DNA of 64,000 nt from Lachnospiraceae bacterium (GCA_017557525.1 JAFYYN010000147.1:1-64000), one strand, 5' to 3'. Positions 14,674-22,674 are shown, numbered from the stretch's first letter. The notes: generated from the letters alone by a model not told the origin. Program-made: numbers and translations.

Positions 14674-15552
14674 TTATCCCTCTGGTGCATCATACATAAA
14701 ATCTATCTGCGAGTATATTTCTTTAAAATCTATACTGCACTGTCCATTCCATATACCTACAGGCACAGAATCTTCAAATGTATAAGACTTCATTTCAGTT
14801 CCTTTTTCAAAATCATATACCATAATTATCTTTTCATCCGGGTAGATGATCCAATATTCCCTAACGCCTGCTCTTCTGTATTTTATCAATTTTATCAGTA
14901 TATCGGTAATCGCATTCGATGGTGAAACTATCTCTATTATAAAATCCGGGGCGCCAACTATTCTTGCTTTGGTAATCTTGTTTCTATCGCATACAACCAT
15001 AACGTCAGGCTGAACTACTGTTTTGTTGTCGCAATCAAGCTGAACATCTGTCGGTGCGATAAATGGAACACATTTTCCGCCATTCTTAGAGATAAAATTT
15101 TTAAGTAAATGGCAAATTTCTGCCCCTATACTCTGATGGATTGTTGTTGGAGCGGCCATATCATAAAATCTTCCATCGATTAGCTCTACTCTTGTACCCT
15201 CCGGGAGCGCAATGTAATCATCTATTGTTTTGTCACCGGTATCATAGCCAAATCCGCTTAGATACGAATACGTTCTTCTCTGCTGATAATTTGCATTATA
15301 TGCCGGTTCCGCCTCGCACACAATATTTATTCCGCCATTATTATAATCGTAATCAAACTCTTTAGTGTATTTGGGGGACGAATCCTTTTCAAGAACTTTT
15401 ATAAGTGCCTGTATGGTTTTGTACCTTGGAGAACTCGTCTCCCCACTGAATATTTTCTGAACGGTTCCTATCGGTACTCCCGACAATTCTGAAAGGCGTG
15501 AATTGGAATATCCAAGTTCTTTCTTTTTGTTTTTCATTTCTTCTATTGTCAT
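14674..15552 (-). CDS. XRE-Uma2 fusion protein 1
   Basis: This 292-residue protein has an N-terminal Cro/CI helix-turn-helix (about 1-55: NSRLSELSGVPIGTVQKIFS), a tyrosine-rich linker, and a Uma2 (DUF820) domain from about 105: KTIDDYIALPEGTRVELIDG, VVQPDVMVVCD, and GAPDFIIEIVSPSN. Uma2 has a PD-(D/E)xK nuclease-like fold; whether members cut DNA is not settled. The HTH suggests that it also binds DNA and controls itself: the promoter (15585-15613) overlaps a perfect inverted repeat TGCAACCG...CGGTTGCA. GGAGGCGTT precedes the ATG. The ORF6N gene follows after one base. It is about 45-50 percent similar by eye to the second copy at 16663. Confidence 0.8.
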   Translation of the reverse strand: MTIEEMKNKKKELGYSNSRLSELSGVPIGTVQKIFSGETSSPRYKTIQALIKVLEKDSSPKYTKEFDYDYNNGGINIVCEAEPAYNANYQQRRTYSYLSGFGYDTGDKTIDDYIALPEGTRVELIDGRFYDMAAPTTIHQSIGAEICHLLKNFISKNGGKCVPFIAPTDVQLDCDNKTVVQPDVMVVCDRNKITKARIVGAPDFIIEIVSPSNAITDILIKLIKYRRAGVREYWIIYPDEKIIMVYDFEKGTEMKSYTFEDSVPVGIWNGQCSIDFKEIYSQIDFMYDAPEG

Positions 15553-15584
15553 AACGCCTCCGTTTTTGTGCTGTTTTCGGTGTT

Positions 15585-15639
15585 ATTATACCATAAAGCA
15601 AGGACGGATGCAACCGTTTTTTATCCCAATTCGGTTGCA
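15585..15639 (-). promoter_or_regulatory. Promoter and operator of XRE-Uma2 gene 1
   Basis: TTGCAT (15608-15613) and TATAAT (15585-15590) are 17 bases apart on the minus strand. The -35 hexamer lies inside one arm of a perfect inverted repeat, TGCAACCG (15609-15616) and CGGTTGCA (15632-15639), the position expected for repression by the HTH domain of the encoded protein. Confidence 0.7.
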
Positions 15640-15670
15640 CTCTTTCTATATGTTTTATCCTAAAATGTCG

Positions 15671-15837
15671 TTATAATTTACTTAATCTCATTTTTTTGAT
15701 AGATTAAGTTAATTTTAATCATTGCATATTTCGATGTAACCCCTTATAATTCAACACAATATCACATTTCACTTTCTCTAAGCATGTTGTATAGTTTACT
15801 TAATCTTGTTATTTTTGATTGATTAAGTAAATTATAA
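15671..15837. repeat. 167-bp element with perfect 17-bp terminal inverted repeats (MITE-like)
   Basis: TTATAATTTACTTAATC (15671-15687) is exactly reversed at 15821-15837. Each end also has a nearby partner arm (15702-15718 and 15795-15805), so the unit can fold as one long hairpin or as two smaller ones. It contains no gene. The right-hand end (GTAAATTATAA then CACTTCC) is repeated near 17627, behind the other Uma2 gene. It may be a miniature transposable element or a double hairpin regulatory unit. Confidence 0.5.
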
Positions 15838-15860
15838 GCACTTCCTGAGAGAAAAATAAA

Positions 15861-15885
15861 ATGCCGGGTCTCAATAACCCGCCAT
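15861..15885 (-). terminator. Intrinsic terminator, ATGCCGG type, copy 2
   Basis: ATGCCGGGT (15861-15869) pairs with ACCCGCCAT (15877-15885), one mismatch, with UUUAUUUUU behind it on the minus strand, ten bases after the NUDIX gene. Confidence 0.75.
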
Positions 15886-15894
15886 TTATATGAA

Positions 15895-16521
15895 TTATTT
15901 GTTAGCTAACTTTTCCTTAATTTTCTGGATAATCGTTACATCTGCCGGTAACCAGTTCACACTGTCTATTGTATCCTTGTCAAGCCACCTTGCAGCTTCG
16001 TGTTCTTTTAAAGTAAGATTCCCTTTTACTGCTGTGCACCAGAAACAATCCATAGATAAATGGAACTTTGGATAATCATACTCTATTGTATCTATTAGCT
16101 CTCCGACTATTATCTCCGTATCAAGCTCTTCGATAATTTCTCTTTTCAGAGCCTGTTGCGGAGTCTCTCCGGCTTCTATCTTACCACCAGGGAATTCCCA
16201 ACCGTCCTTGTACTCACCATATCCACGCTGTGTTGCAAATATAATATCCTTGCCGTCTTCCGGTCTTTTATCTTTTATTATTGCGGCCACAACACGCACA
16301 TATTTCCTTATTTCTCCGGTCTCAGTAAATATTATCTTTTTACCTTCTTCTATCCCCTGCACAGCAAGAATTGCTTCTGTAACTTCCTCGTATTTTGTTT
16401 CACAGGAATCTGATCCTGCATTTATCTGCTCAAGATACAACAAAGCAGTCGATTCATTTCGGCCCGTATCCTCACAGCCAAAATCTGCCTCAGTAATTCT
16501 TTTTACAATGTAGATTTTCAC
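15895..16521 (-). CDS. NUDIX hydrolase with an N-terminal extension
   Basis: A 208-residue protein. The NUDIX box GGKIEAGETPQQALKREIIE-ELD sits at about 112-134 inside a MutT-like domain (72-200) that starts VRVVAAIIKD and ends near ADVTIIQKIKEKL; family members hydrolyse nucleoside diphosphates linked to another group, such as 8-oxo-dGTP. The first 70 residues form a separate small domain beginning MKIYIVKRITEADFGCED that typical MutT proteins lack. The start is a GTG at 16521; a short M-TGK leader frame (16562) ends in a TGA that overlaps this GTG, suggesting coupled translation. Substrate cannot be told from sequence. Confidence 0.8.
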   Translation of the reverse strand: MKIYIVKRITEADFGCEDTGRNESTALLYLEQINAGSDSCETKYEEVTEAILAVQGIEEGKKIIFTETGEIRKYVRVVAAIIKDKRPEDGKDIIFATQRGYGEYKDGWEFPGGKIEAGETPQQALKREIIEELDTEIIVGELIDTIEYDYPKFHLSMDCFWCTAVKGNLTLKEHEAARWLDKDTIDSVNWLPADVTIIQKIKEKLANK

Positions 16522-16548
16522 ATTTCTATCCTTATTTTTTTCTTAAAA

Positions 16549-16562
16549 CTTTTCCCTGTCAT
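16549..16562 (-). repeat. M(V)TGK leader repeat, copy D
   Basis: The minus strand reads ATGACAGGGAAAAG and opens a 14-codon basic frame MTGKSFKKKIRIEM whose stop overlaps the GTG start of the NUDIX gene. It lacks the valine codon of copies A-C. Confidence 0.5.
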
Positions 16563-16612
16563 CTATAAAATAACATACTTTGGGTATGCGGACAATTTTA
16601 GGACCTGATATA

Positions 16613-16630
16613 GGCGTGGAATCCCACGCC
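16613..16630 (-). terminator. Intrinsic terminator, GGCGTGG type, copy 2
   Basis: GGCGTGG (16613-16619) and CCACGCC (16624-16630) with loop AATC, behind the second XRE-Uma2 gene. Same hairpin and flanks as at 13969. Confidence 0.7.
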
Positions 16631-16662
16631 TTATGCTTTTAGTTGATTTAATCGAGCCTTTT

Positions 16663-17529
16663 CTATTCCATTAGGAAATCGAGCCTTTTACAGATCTCCT
16701 TAAAATCCACTTTACAACTGCCATCCCAGATATTTACGGGTACAGCATCATCAAAAGTATATTCGATAGGACTAGCTGACTTCTCGAAGAAATAAACTTG
16801 TATCTTCTTGTGCTTAGGCATTACTATCCAGTATTCCCTCACACCTGCCTGCTCGTACTTCGCCCTTTTCCTAAATACATCATTATACCAATTGGATTCG
16901 GACATGACCTCAACTATAAAATCAGGGGCTCCGACTACCCTGTCAGAAGTGATCTTATCCCGGTCACATGTCACCAGGACATCCGGCTGTACCATTGTCT
17001 TATCATCACTATCCAGTTGAACATCAGTCGGTGCCATGGTCGCACTACATTTTCCTTTATTGCTGTATATATAATCATCAAGGGACTTCCAGATAAGTGA
17101 TGCTATCTGTGTATGCAGATAACTTGGCGCGGCCATATCATAGAACACTCCGTCTATAAGTTCCACTTTTACATCGCCTGGTAAGGCTAAATAGTCGTCT
17201 ATGGTCTTATTCTCGTATGATGACAAATCTAAAGCATTTGAACCAATTGATGTAACTGTCTTTGAAACCTTGCCTTTACGCTTTTTATTTATGCTATCTA
17301 TTATCTGTTTTTCATAAAATGGTTCACATAAATACAGTTTTTCATTTTGAAATTCTTCAAATGCTTTTGCGAGCTGTAATAAAGTTTTATTTCTTGGTGT
17401 ATTTGTTGTCTGACTAAAAACCTTCTGTACTGTGCTCAACGGGACTCCGGATTTTTCTGCTATCTCCGTACAGGATAAACCTGATATCTTTTTGTAAAAC
17501 AACATTTCCTCCAATGTCATAAGTTGCAT
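16663..17529 (-). CDS. XRE-Uma2 fusion protein 2
   Basis: A 288-residue paralogue of the protein at 14674, with the same order: HTH at the N-terminus (CTEIAEKSGVPLSTVQKVFS), linker, and Uma2 domain from about 105 (KTIDDYLALPGDVKVELIDG, VQPDVLVTCDRDKI, GAPDFIVEVMSES). Role as discussed for copy 1: DNA binding and a nuclease-like fold of unproven activity. It is transcribed from a consensus promoter 50 bases upstream (17579-17607) and starts at an ATG eight bases after AAAGGAGG. A 36-codon duplicate of its 3' end lies at 14030. The terminator behind it is also duplicated. Confidence 0.8.
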   Translation of the reverse strand: MQLMTLEEMLFYKKISGLSCTEIAEKSGVPLSTVQKVFSQTTNTPRNKTLLQLAKAFEEFQNEKLYLCEPFYEKQIIDSINKKRKGKVSKTVTSIGSNALDLSSYENKTIDDYLALPGDVKVELIDGVFYDMAAPSYLHTQIASLIWKSLDDYIYSNKGKCSATMAPTDVQLDSDDKTMVQPDVLVTCDRDKITSDRVVGAPDFIVEVMSESNWYNDVFRKRAKYEQAGVREYWIVMPKHKKIQVYFFEKSASPIEYTFDDAVPVNIWDGSCKVDFKEICKRLDFLME

Positions 17530-17578
17530 AGATCATTCCTCCTTTCCAAATTAGTCACATTCATTCCTAATTTATTCC

Positions 17579-17607
17579 ATTATAGTACGCGTTACGGATT
17601 ATGTCAA
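17579..17607 (-). promoter_or_regulatory. Consensus sigma-A promoter of XRE-Uma2 gene 2
   Basis: TTGACA (17602-17607) and TATAAT (17579-17584) with exactly 17 bases between them, both perfect. A palindrome TTCATTAAATGAA lies just upstream (about 17610-17622) and may be the operator of the HTH domain. Confidence 0.85.
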
Positions 17608-17658
17608 GTTCATTAAATGAATGGGTAAATTATAAACACTTCCCGTGAGAAAAATATA

Positions 17659-17683
17659 ATGCCGGGTTCCAATAACCCGACAT
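17659..17683 (-). terminator. Intrinsic terminator, ATGCCGG type, copy 3
   Basis: ATGCCGGGTT (17659-17668) pairs with AACCCGACAT (17674-17683), one mismatch, followed by UUAUAUUUUU on the minus strand. It ends transcription of the YD-repeat gene region. Confidence 0.75.
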
Positions 17684-17720
17684 TTATTTGAGATTCTATT
17701 TATCAGTTTTTCTTTATATC

Positions 17721-17737
17721 CTTTTCTCTGTCACCAT
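17721..17737 (-). repeat. M(V)TGK leader repeat, copy E
   Basis: The minus strand reads ATGGTGACAGAGAAAAG and opens a 7-codon frame MVTEKRI. Unlike the other copies no gene follows before the terminator at 17659, so it may mark a place where a gene was lost. Confidence 0.55.
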
Positions 17738-17753
17738 TAAAATAATTATTCCA

Positions 17754-19019
17754 TCACCCTGCATAATCGGCCATATTATACCATTCATCCTCGTACTTGT
17801 AAAAGACTTCCTTCTGGTTACCAAATTCATCAAATACATATTTGTATTCATAAGTGCTCTGCATACCCTTGTCATCTAAAATATTGGTATAATGAACCAG
17901 ATTTCCTTTTTTATCGTATTCATAAAAATAGTTGTATGAGAAACCCTCGTCATAGCTTATGATGGATTTTACCAGATTACCGTTTTTATCATATTCATTT
18001 TTGGTAATCCAGCTTCTCCTGCTGGAAAGCCTTCCATCATTTTCAAACCAGAATTTGTTAGTACACTCGCCGATAACTCGGCCTTTTTCATCATAATTAT
18101 ACTCTGTTTCCTCAGAATATTCCTCTGAAGAAGATATTACTTCAGATAATCTTCCCTGTTTATCATATATATACTTAACGCCGTAATCATAAGGGTGATA
18201 CGAATGTTCATTATTCTCACTTACCTTATTGTTTCCATCGTCATAGTCATAATAGGTGGTTCTTTCCAGTAACCCGTTTTCTTCATTCGTTACCCTGCAT
18301 TCTGTACAGTTGCCGTTTTTATCATATTTATATTCATAAGTGTAATCAGACTGCCATCCCATATAGTTATATGACAATGTTCTTCCGCTTTTATCAAGGA
18401 TTGCGGTATATATTTCCGGATATTCTTCGCTGATCACATCATCTCCGTCATCACCATAATATGTATAATCATAGCTTGTCCATGTGCCTGTAGTTTCAAA
18501 TGCCAGTGTACGGGTTTTCTTATCAAATGTGCTTACGTGTTTAAGATTCTTTAATACAATACTCTTTATTGATGCACCCTTGCGGATGATATATTCAGGC
18601 AGCAGGTAGGGCATAACAAGTTTTTTAACACTGCAACCCTCTGCTACTTCAAGAACATAAGCGGCAGTAGTGGTTATTGTATTTCCGGAAACAGCTTCAA
18701 TGTATTTTGCTGCATTCTGTAACTCGATTGATTTAAACTTTGATTTGTTGGTCACAACTGCGTTTGGCGCATCTATGATGATGTTCTTTTTCTTTGCTTT
18801 TTTTGAATTGATTGTTATGTCATTATATGTCTGAGTCCTTAAGATTATCGTGCCAACCTTTGAATTCTTTAGTGCTGATTTCAGCTGTTTTTCCGTAGCG
18901 ACTCTCACGGTCTTTTTTGAAGCGGCATGGACTTCTACGGTGTTGGTAATGAAAACCGGAAGCACTATTGAAAGGATCATAACTAAACTGATAATTATTT
19001 TTTTGAAATTATTTTTCAT
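17754..19019 (-). CDS. Secreted YD-repeat protein
   Basis: A signal peptide (basic start, hydrophobic stretch to about residue 30, then VEVHAAS) leads a 421-residue exported protein. Residues 35-160 hold a small repeat-like beta region with VGTIILRTQTYNDITINSKK. From about 215 onward there are repeated Y-x-Y-D-x-x-G-N/R phrases: YEYKYDKNGN, YIYDKQGRL, YNYDEKGRV, NEYDKNGNL, YEYDKKGNL. These are YD (RHS-type) repeats that build beta-rich surface structures. There is no RHS core-cleavage motif or C-terminal toxin domain, so it is not a full polymorphic toxin. The ATG at 19019 has GGGGTGA before it; a GTG three codons upstream is less likely. It lies 28 bases after the SulP gene. Confidence 0.75.
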   Translation of the reverse strand: MKNNFKKIIISLVMILSIVLPVFITNTVEVHAASKKTVRVATEKQLKSALKNSKVGTIILRTQTYNDITINSKKAKKKNIIIDAPNAVVTNKSKFKSIELQNAAKYIEAVSGNTITTTAAYVLEVAEGCSVKKLVMPYLLPEYIIRKGASIKSIVLKNLKHVSTFDKKTRTLAFETTGTWTSYDYTYYGDDGDDVISEEYPEIYTAILDKSGRTLSYNYMGWQSDYTYEYKYDKNGNCTECRVTNEENGLLERTTYYDYDDGNNKVSENNEHSYHPYDYGVKYIYDKQGRLSEVISSSEEYSEETEYNYDEKGRVIGECTNKFWFENDGRLSSRRSWITKNEYDKNGNLVKSIISYDEGFSYNYFYEYDKKGNLVHYTNILDDKGMQSTYEYKYVFDEFGNQKEVFYKYEDEWYNMADYAG

Positions 19020-19046
19020 GTTCGTCACCCCATATTTGTAATATAT

Positions 19047-20813
19047 TTATTTTCTGTCTTGCTCTTCCTTCTTCCCAAAGGTCCATTCATACTCGTGCTG
19101 GGAGGCGTCTGTTTCCTCAAAGGTCTCTGAGCCGTCCTCACCGGGCTCTAAGTCATAAGGCTTTTCAAGACCTGCATCACTAAGTGCAAGAGTAATTGTT
19201 CTCTTTACAACTCCCTCATCTATTAACGATGCGCCTCCTAAGCGGCGAAGCTGGTCGTTTAACGAGCCGTCATGTTCTGCGATATAAAACAGAATCCCCC
19301 TTTTCCTTAGGGAAGTGTTCAGCTTTACAAGTCTCTCTGTGGCAGTGATATCCACGCTACCGATGGCTCTCGCATCCACAACTACCTGACGGGTATCCTC
19401 CTTTATGCCCTGCTCTATGGAATCACAGAAAAAGTCAATGTTTGCGAAAAACAGGTTTCCGCTAAAGCGGTAAACTATAGTATTTTTTATAGCTCTGGCA
19501 TATCTGTTTCTCTTTAGGGAATAGAAATTCCCATGTCCCGGGATCCTTCCGACAAATGCTGTAGGCGGGGACGATGCCCTGATGGCTACTTCCCACAGGG
19601 AAAGCAGCACGCCTATTATCACTCCGTAAAGTGTTCCGAGAAAAAGCACGCTTGCGAATGCCACCATGAACACAATCCACTCATTTTTCACTCTTTTCCA
19701 TAGCTTAACAGCAAGGTCCGTTTCTAGTATCCCGATAAGTGCGGTTACAACTATGCCTGTTAAAACCGGGACCGGAAGGTATTTTAGCAGCGGTGTGCCA
19801 AACAAAAGAACAAATAACATGGTGAACGATGCCGAAACTGACATTACCTGGGAATGACAGCCCATGGAATCAGATATCCCGCTACGTGAAACGCTCCCGT
19901 TTATGGGACAGCAGCCCACAGATGCACCGGCAAGATTCATCACTCCATACGCAAGCAGTTCCTTATTGGAATCCAGTTTCTCATGATATTTCCTGGCATA
20001 GTTTCCTGAAGCAAGCAGCGTCTGCGCCATAATAACTCCGGCAATACCAAGGGAAGTGATCACCGTATCCGGAATCCTTCCGTCTAATACACTAAAATCG
20101 GGAATAATAATAGCCGGGAGACCGCTTTCCACAAGGGGCATTGTCTTTACGCCATAAGAGTCAAGCTTAAAAAGGATCTGAAGCAGTGCTCCAAAGCACA
20201 TCATAACAACCGTCATCGGGATTTTTGGGATCAGCTTCTTACATACAAGCAGGATGATTATCGTTCCAAATCCCAGTATCCCTGAAAGCAGGTTCCAGTT
20301 TGAAAGCTCTGAGACTATATTTCTAATCAGTGCAACCGCTTCCCCCGTGCCGGGTGTACCGCCGTAAAGCTTTGGTACCTGCATGAGAATGATAGTGAGA
20401 CCGACTCCCGATATGAAACCGCCCATAACCGGCATGGAGATATAATTTACAATCCTCCCTGCCCTGCAAAAGAAAAACACGAAAAACCAGATGGCTGTAA
20501 ACAAAGTGATTATGGGGACTAAACTTAAGATTTCATTCTGATCGGCAATGCTCATTTCCGCAAGCATACCGCCAACCATGGCAGCAGGCATTGCGTCAAC
20601 GCCTATTACAAACTGTTTTGATGTGGTAAGTAGCCCGTACAGAAGTATTGGCAGCAGTGAACCGTAAAGACCATATACCGGCGGAAGCCCTGCTATCTGG
20701 GCATACCCCATAGAGATGGGGATGGAAACGAGCGCGACTACTACGCCTGAGAATATATCCTTGCCCCAGGCGATACTTTTCCAGTTTGTTCTTATCTGAG
20801 TTATAAGCCGCAT
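19047..20813 (-). CDS. SulP-family anion transporter with STAS domain
   Basis: A polytopic membrane protein of 588 residues. It opens with DIFSGVVVALVSIPISMGYAQ, the sulfate-transporter signature, and PVYGLYGSLLPILLYGL; about 10-12 hydrophobic segments run to about residue 420. The C-terminus (from about 455) is a cytoplasmic STAS domain (VVDARAIGSVDITATERL). SulP proteins move sulfate, bicarbonate or dicarboxylates; the substrate is not evident. The ATG at 20813 follows GGAGGAGGAGT; the frame extends further upstream without a good start. An acidic tail follows the STAS domain. The gene lies directly behind the tRNA-Ser terminator, with no clear promoter of its own. Confidence 0.85.
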   Translation of the reverse strand: MRLITQIRTNWKSIAWGKDIFSGVVVALVSIPISMGYAQIAGLPPVYGLYGSLLPILLYGLLTTSKQFVIGVDAMPAAMVGGMLAEMSIADQNEILSLVPIITLFTAIWFFVFFFCRAGRIVNYISMPVMGGFISGVGLTIILMQVPKLYGGTPGTGEAVALIRNIVSELSNWNLLSGILGFGTIIILLVCKKLIPKIPMTVVMMCFGALLQILFKLDSYGVKTMPLVESGLPAIIIPDFSVLDGRIPDTVITSLGIAGVIMAQTLLASGNYARKYHEKLDSNKELLAYGVMNLAGASVGCCPINGSVSRSGISDSMGCHSQVMSVSASFTMLFVLLFGTPLLKYLPVPVLTGIVVTALIGILETDLAVKLWKRVKNEWIVFMVAFASVLFLGTLYGVIIGVLLSLWEVAIRASSPPTAFVGRIPGHGNFYSLKRNRYARAIKNTIVYRFSGNLFFANIDFFCDSIEQGIKEDTRQVVVDARAIGSVDITATERLVKLNTSLRKRGILFYIAEHDGSLNDQLRRLGGASLIDEGVVKRTITLALSDAGLEKPYDLEPGEDGSETFEETDASQHEYEWTFGKKEEQDRK

Positions 20814-20880
20814 ACTCCTCCTCCGACATGGTCTTTTAATAAGTATACTATGTTTTGGAGTATTTGTCATTATAAAAGAA

Positions 20881-20905
20881 AAAAAGTGCCAATCCAGCAC
20901 TTTTT
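20881..20905 (-). terminator. Intrinsic terminator of tRNA-Ser
   Basis: AAAAAGTGC (20881-20889) pairs with GCACTTTTT (20897-20905); on the minus strand a run of U follows. It lies 8 bases after the tRNA. Confidence 0.8.
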
Positions 20906-20912
20906 TCTATAA

Positions 20913-21000
20913 CGGAGAAGGAGGGATTTGAACCCTCGCGCCGCGCAAACGACCTACACCCTTAGCAGGGGCGCCTCTTCGGCCTCTTGAGTACTTCTCC
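20913..21000 (-). tRNA. tRNA-Ser (anticodon GCU)
   Basis: The 88-base unit folds as a class II tRNA: acceptor GGAGAAG/CTTCTCC, anticodon arm CCCCTGCTAAGGG with anticodon GCT, a long variable arm (GTCGTTTGCGCGGC region) and T arm GAGGGTTCAAATCCCTC. It reads AGC/AGU serine codons. CCA is not encoded. A strong promoter lies 54 bases upstream. Confidence 0.93.
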
Positions 21001-21053
21001 AGGTTCCGAACTTAATGTTCAGTATTCTCTTTTCGTTTTTCAACGCAAATGTT

Positions 21054-21082
21054 ATTCTATCAAAGAAATAGGTTCTTGTCAA
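21054..21082 (-). promoter_or_regulatory. Promoter of tRNA-Ser
   Basis: TTGACA (21077-21082) and TAGAAT (21054-21059) are 17 bases apart on the minus strand. Confidence 0.8.
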
Positions 21083-21185
21083 GATATTTCTTTAATTTTC
21101 AGTATTTCATACACATTTGATTCAAAAAGCCCAAGGAATTATAGGCCTTTGATATGAAAAAACCCATACTTTGGCTTTAGTCCGT

Positions 21186-21767
21186 TTATACCCTAAAACA
21201 TATTCCATCCGCATCTATCAGTACAGTAACAGGGAAGTTCTCAACCTCCATCTTGCGGATAGCTTCAGTGCCAAGGTCATCATAAGCTATAACCTCACTG
21301 CTTTTTATACACTTTGAAAGCAGAGCTCCGGCACCACCTGTAGCACCCATGTAAATTGCTTTGTTTCTCTTGATAGCAGCCTTTACATCATCACTTCTTT
21401 TACCTTTTCCTATCATGCCCTTAAGACCCAGATCAAGCAATAAAGGCGTATACTTATCCATACGCGAAGAAGTAGTAGGTCCGGCAGATCCTATAACCTG
21501 ACCCGGCTTTGCAGGGGTAGGTCCTAAATAGTAAAGTACATTTCCGCTTAAATCTATCGGAGTTACTCCGTTTTCAAACAATTCTTTAGAACTAACAGCG
21601 TCCACAGATTTTCCTGTTTTTTCAAGATACTCATTTATAGCATCATACATTCTCTTATGAGCAGCATCTCTTGCGGAATAAACAGTCCCATTAAGATATA
21701 AGACATCTCCGCCCTTAATTATATTAATATCTTCCTCACTAAAAGGAAGTGAAATAATGTAATCCAT
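21186..21767 (-). CDS. Class I fumarase / Fe-S hydro-lyase, beta subunit
   Basis: A 193-residue protein that corresponds to the C-terminal domain of class I fumarate hydratase: GNVLYYLGPTPAKPGQVIGS, AGPTTSSRMDKYTPLLLDLG, MIGKGKRSD, and MGATGGAGALLSKCI. It works with the alpha subunit encoded just upstream to hydrate fumarate to L-malate (or act on tartrate in related enzymes). The ATG at 21767 follows GAGGTAG; an ATG at 21788 overlaps the alpha gene. The two subunits are separated by about 10 bases. No clear terminator was found after it. Confidence 0.88.
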   Translation of the reverse strand: MDYIISLPFSEEDINIIKGGDVLYLNGTVYSARDAAHKRMYDAINEYLEKTGKSVDAVSSKELFENGVTPIDLSGNVLYYLGPTPAKPGQVIGSAGPTTSSRMDKYTPLLLDLGLKGMIGKGKRSDDVKAAIKRNKAIYMGATGGAGALLSKCIKSSEVIAYDDLGTEAIRKMEVENFPVTVLIDADGICFRV

Positions 21768-21777
21768 CGTATCTACC

Positions 21778-22674
21778 TCATAAAACACATTTGGCGTGCC
21801 TGTTTACATGACAGCACATATTGACAGAAAGCGGCATACCTGCAATGTGAGTCGGATATACCTCAATGTTAACACCCAGACAGGTAAACTTACCTCCCAT
21901 TCCGCCCGGTCCGATATCAAGATTGTTGATATCGTTATACAGATCATTCTGCAGCTTGGTCAGATAAGAGCTATCAGGAACAACATCCTTTGATGATCCG
22001 GTAACTGACTGTACATCATTCCAATAGGAATGCACGGAATTTAACTCATTAGTCAATGCTTTCTTAGCAAGCAGAGCACTCTTCTCAAAGTCACCGCCAA
22101 TGCCTACACCCACAACAATAGGAGGGCAGGCATTCGGACCGGCATCCTTAACAGCAGTTAAAACTGCATTCTTTATGCCATCGATACCATCGGCAGGCTT
22201 AAGCATAAAAACCCTGCTCATATTTTCGCTTCCGAAACCCTTAGGAGCCAAGGTGATCTCCAACTTATCCCCATCCACAATCTCAATATGAATGATCGCG
22301 GGAGTATTATCCCCGGTATTTTTTCTGATAACAGGATCATTAACAACAGATTTCCTAAGATATCCTTCCGTATAACCCTGTCTCACACCCTCATTGATAG
22401 CCTCGTTAAAGCTGCCCCCCTCAATGTGCACATCCTGACCAAGTTTTACAAAAACAATAGCCATACCGGTATCCTGACAGATCGGTATGCTCTCGTTTCC
22501 TGCTATCTCTAGGTTTTCCTTAAGCTGCCCAAGAATCTTCTTTCCTAAGACACTCTCTTCATTATCACAGGCCCTGTAAAGTGCATTCTTCATATCATCT
22601 GCAAGATACAGATTCGCATCTATGCACATCTTTTTAACTGCCTTGGTGATATCTTCTGTCCTGATTGTTCTCAC
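21778..22674 (-). CDS. Class I fumarase / Fe-S hydro-lyase, alpha subunit
   Basis: A 298-residue protein with the cysteines expected for a [4Fe-4S] cluster: ICQDTGMAIVF (about 65), NACPPIVVGVGIGG (about 188), and the C-terminal CCHVNRHAKC. The phrase APKGFGSENMSRVFML is typical of the FumA/TtdA family. Together with the beta subunit it forms the oxygen-sensitive two-subunit fumarase common in anaerobes; tartrate dehydratase is an alternative that cannot be ruled out. The ATG at 22674 has AAAGAGGTTC upstream. It lies 340 bases behind gyrA with a large nested palindrome between them. Confidence 0.88.
   Translation of the reverse strand: MRTIRTEDITKAVKKMCIDANLYLADDMKNALYRACDNEESVLGKKILGQLKENLEIAGNESIPICQDTGMAIVFVKLGQDVHIEGGSFNEAINEGVRQGYTEGYLRKSVVNDPVIRKNTGDNTPAIIHIEIVDGDKLEITLAPKGFGSENMSRVFMLKPADGIDGIKNAVLTAVKDAGPNACPPIVVGVGIGGDFEKSALLAKKALTNELNSVHSYWNDVQSVTGSSKDVVPDSSYLTKLQNDLYNDINNLDIGPGGMGGKFTCLGVNIEVYPTHIAGMPLSVNMCCHVNRHAKCVL

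Noticed and set aside
17754..19019. YD-repeat protein considered as a polymorphic toxin
   Set aside because: No RHS cleavage motif, no toxin domain and no immunity gene next to it.
21110..21185. Possible terminator after the fumarase beta gene
   Set aside because: The AAGGCC/GGGCTT arms do not pair properly and no clean T-run follows.
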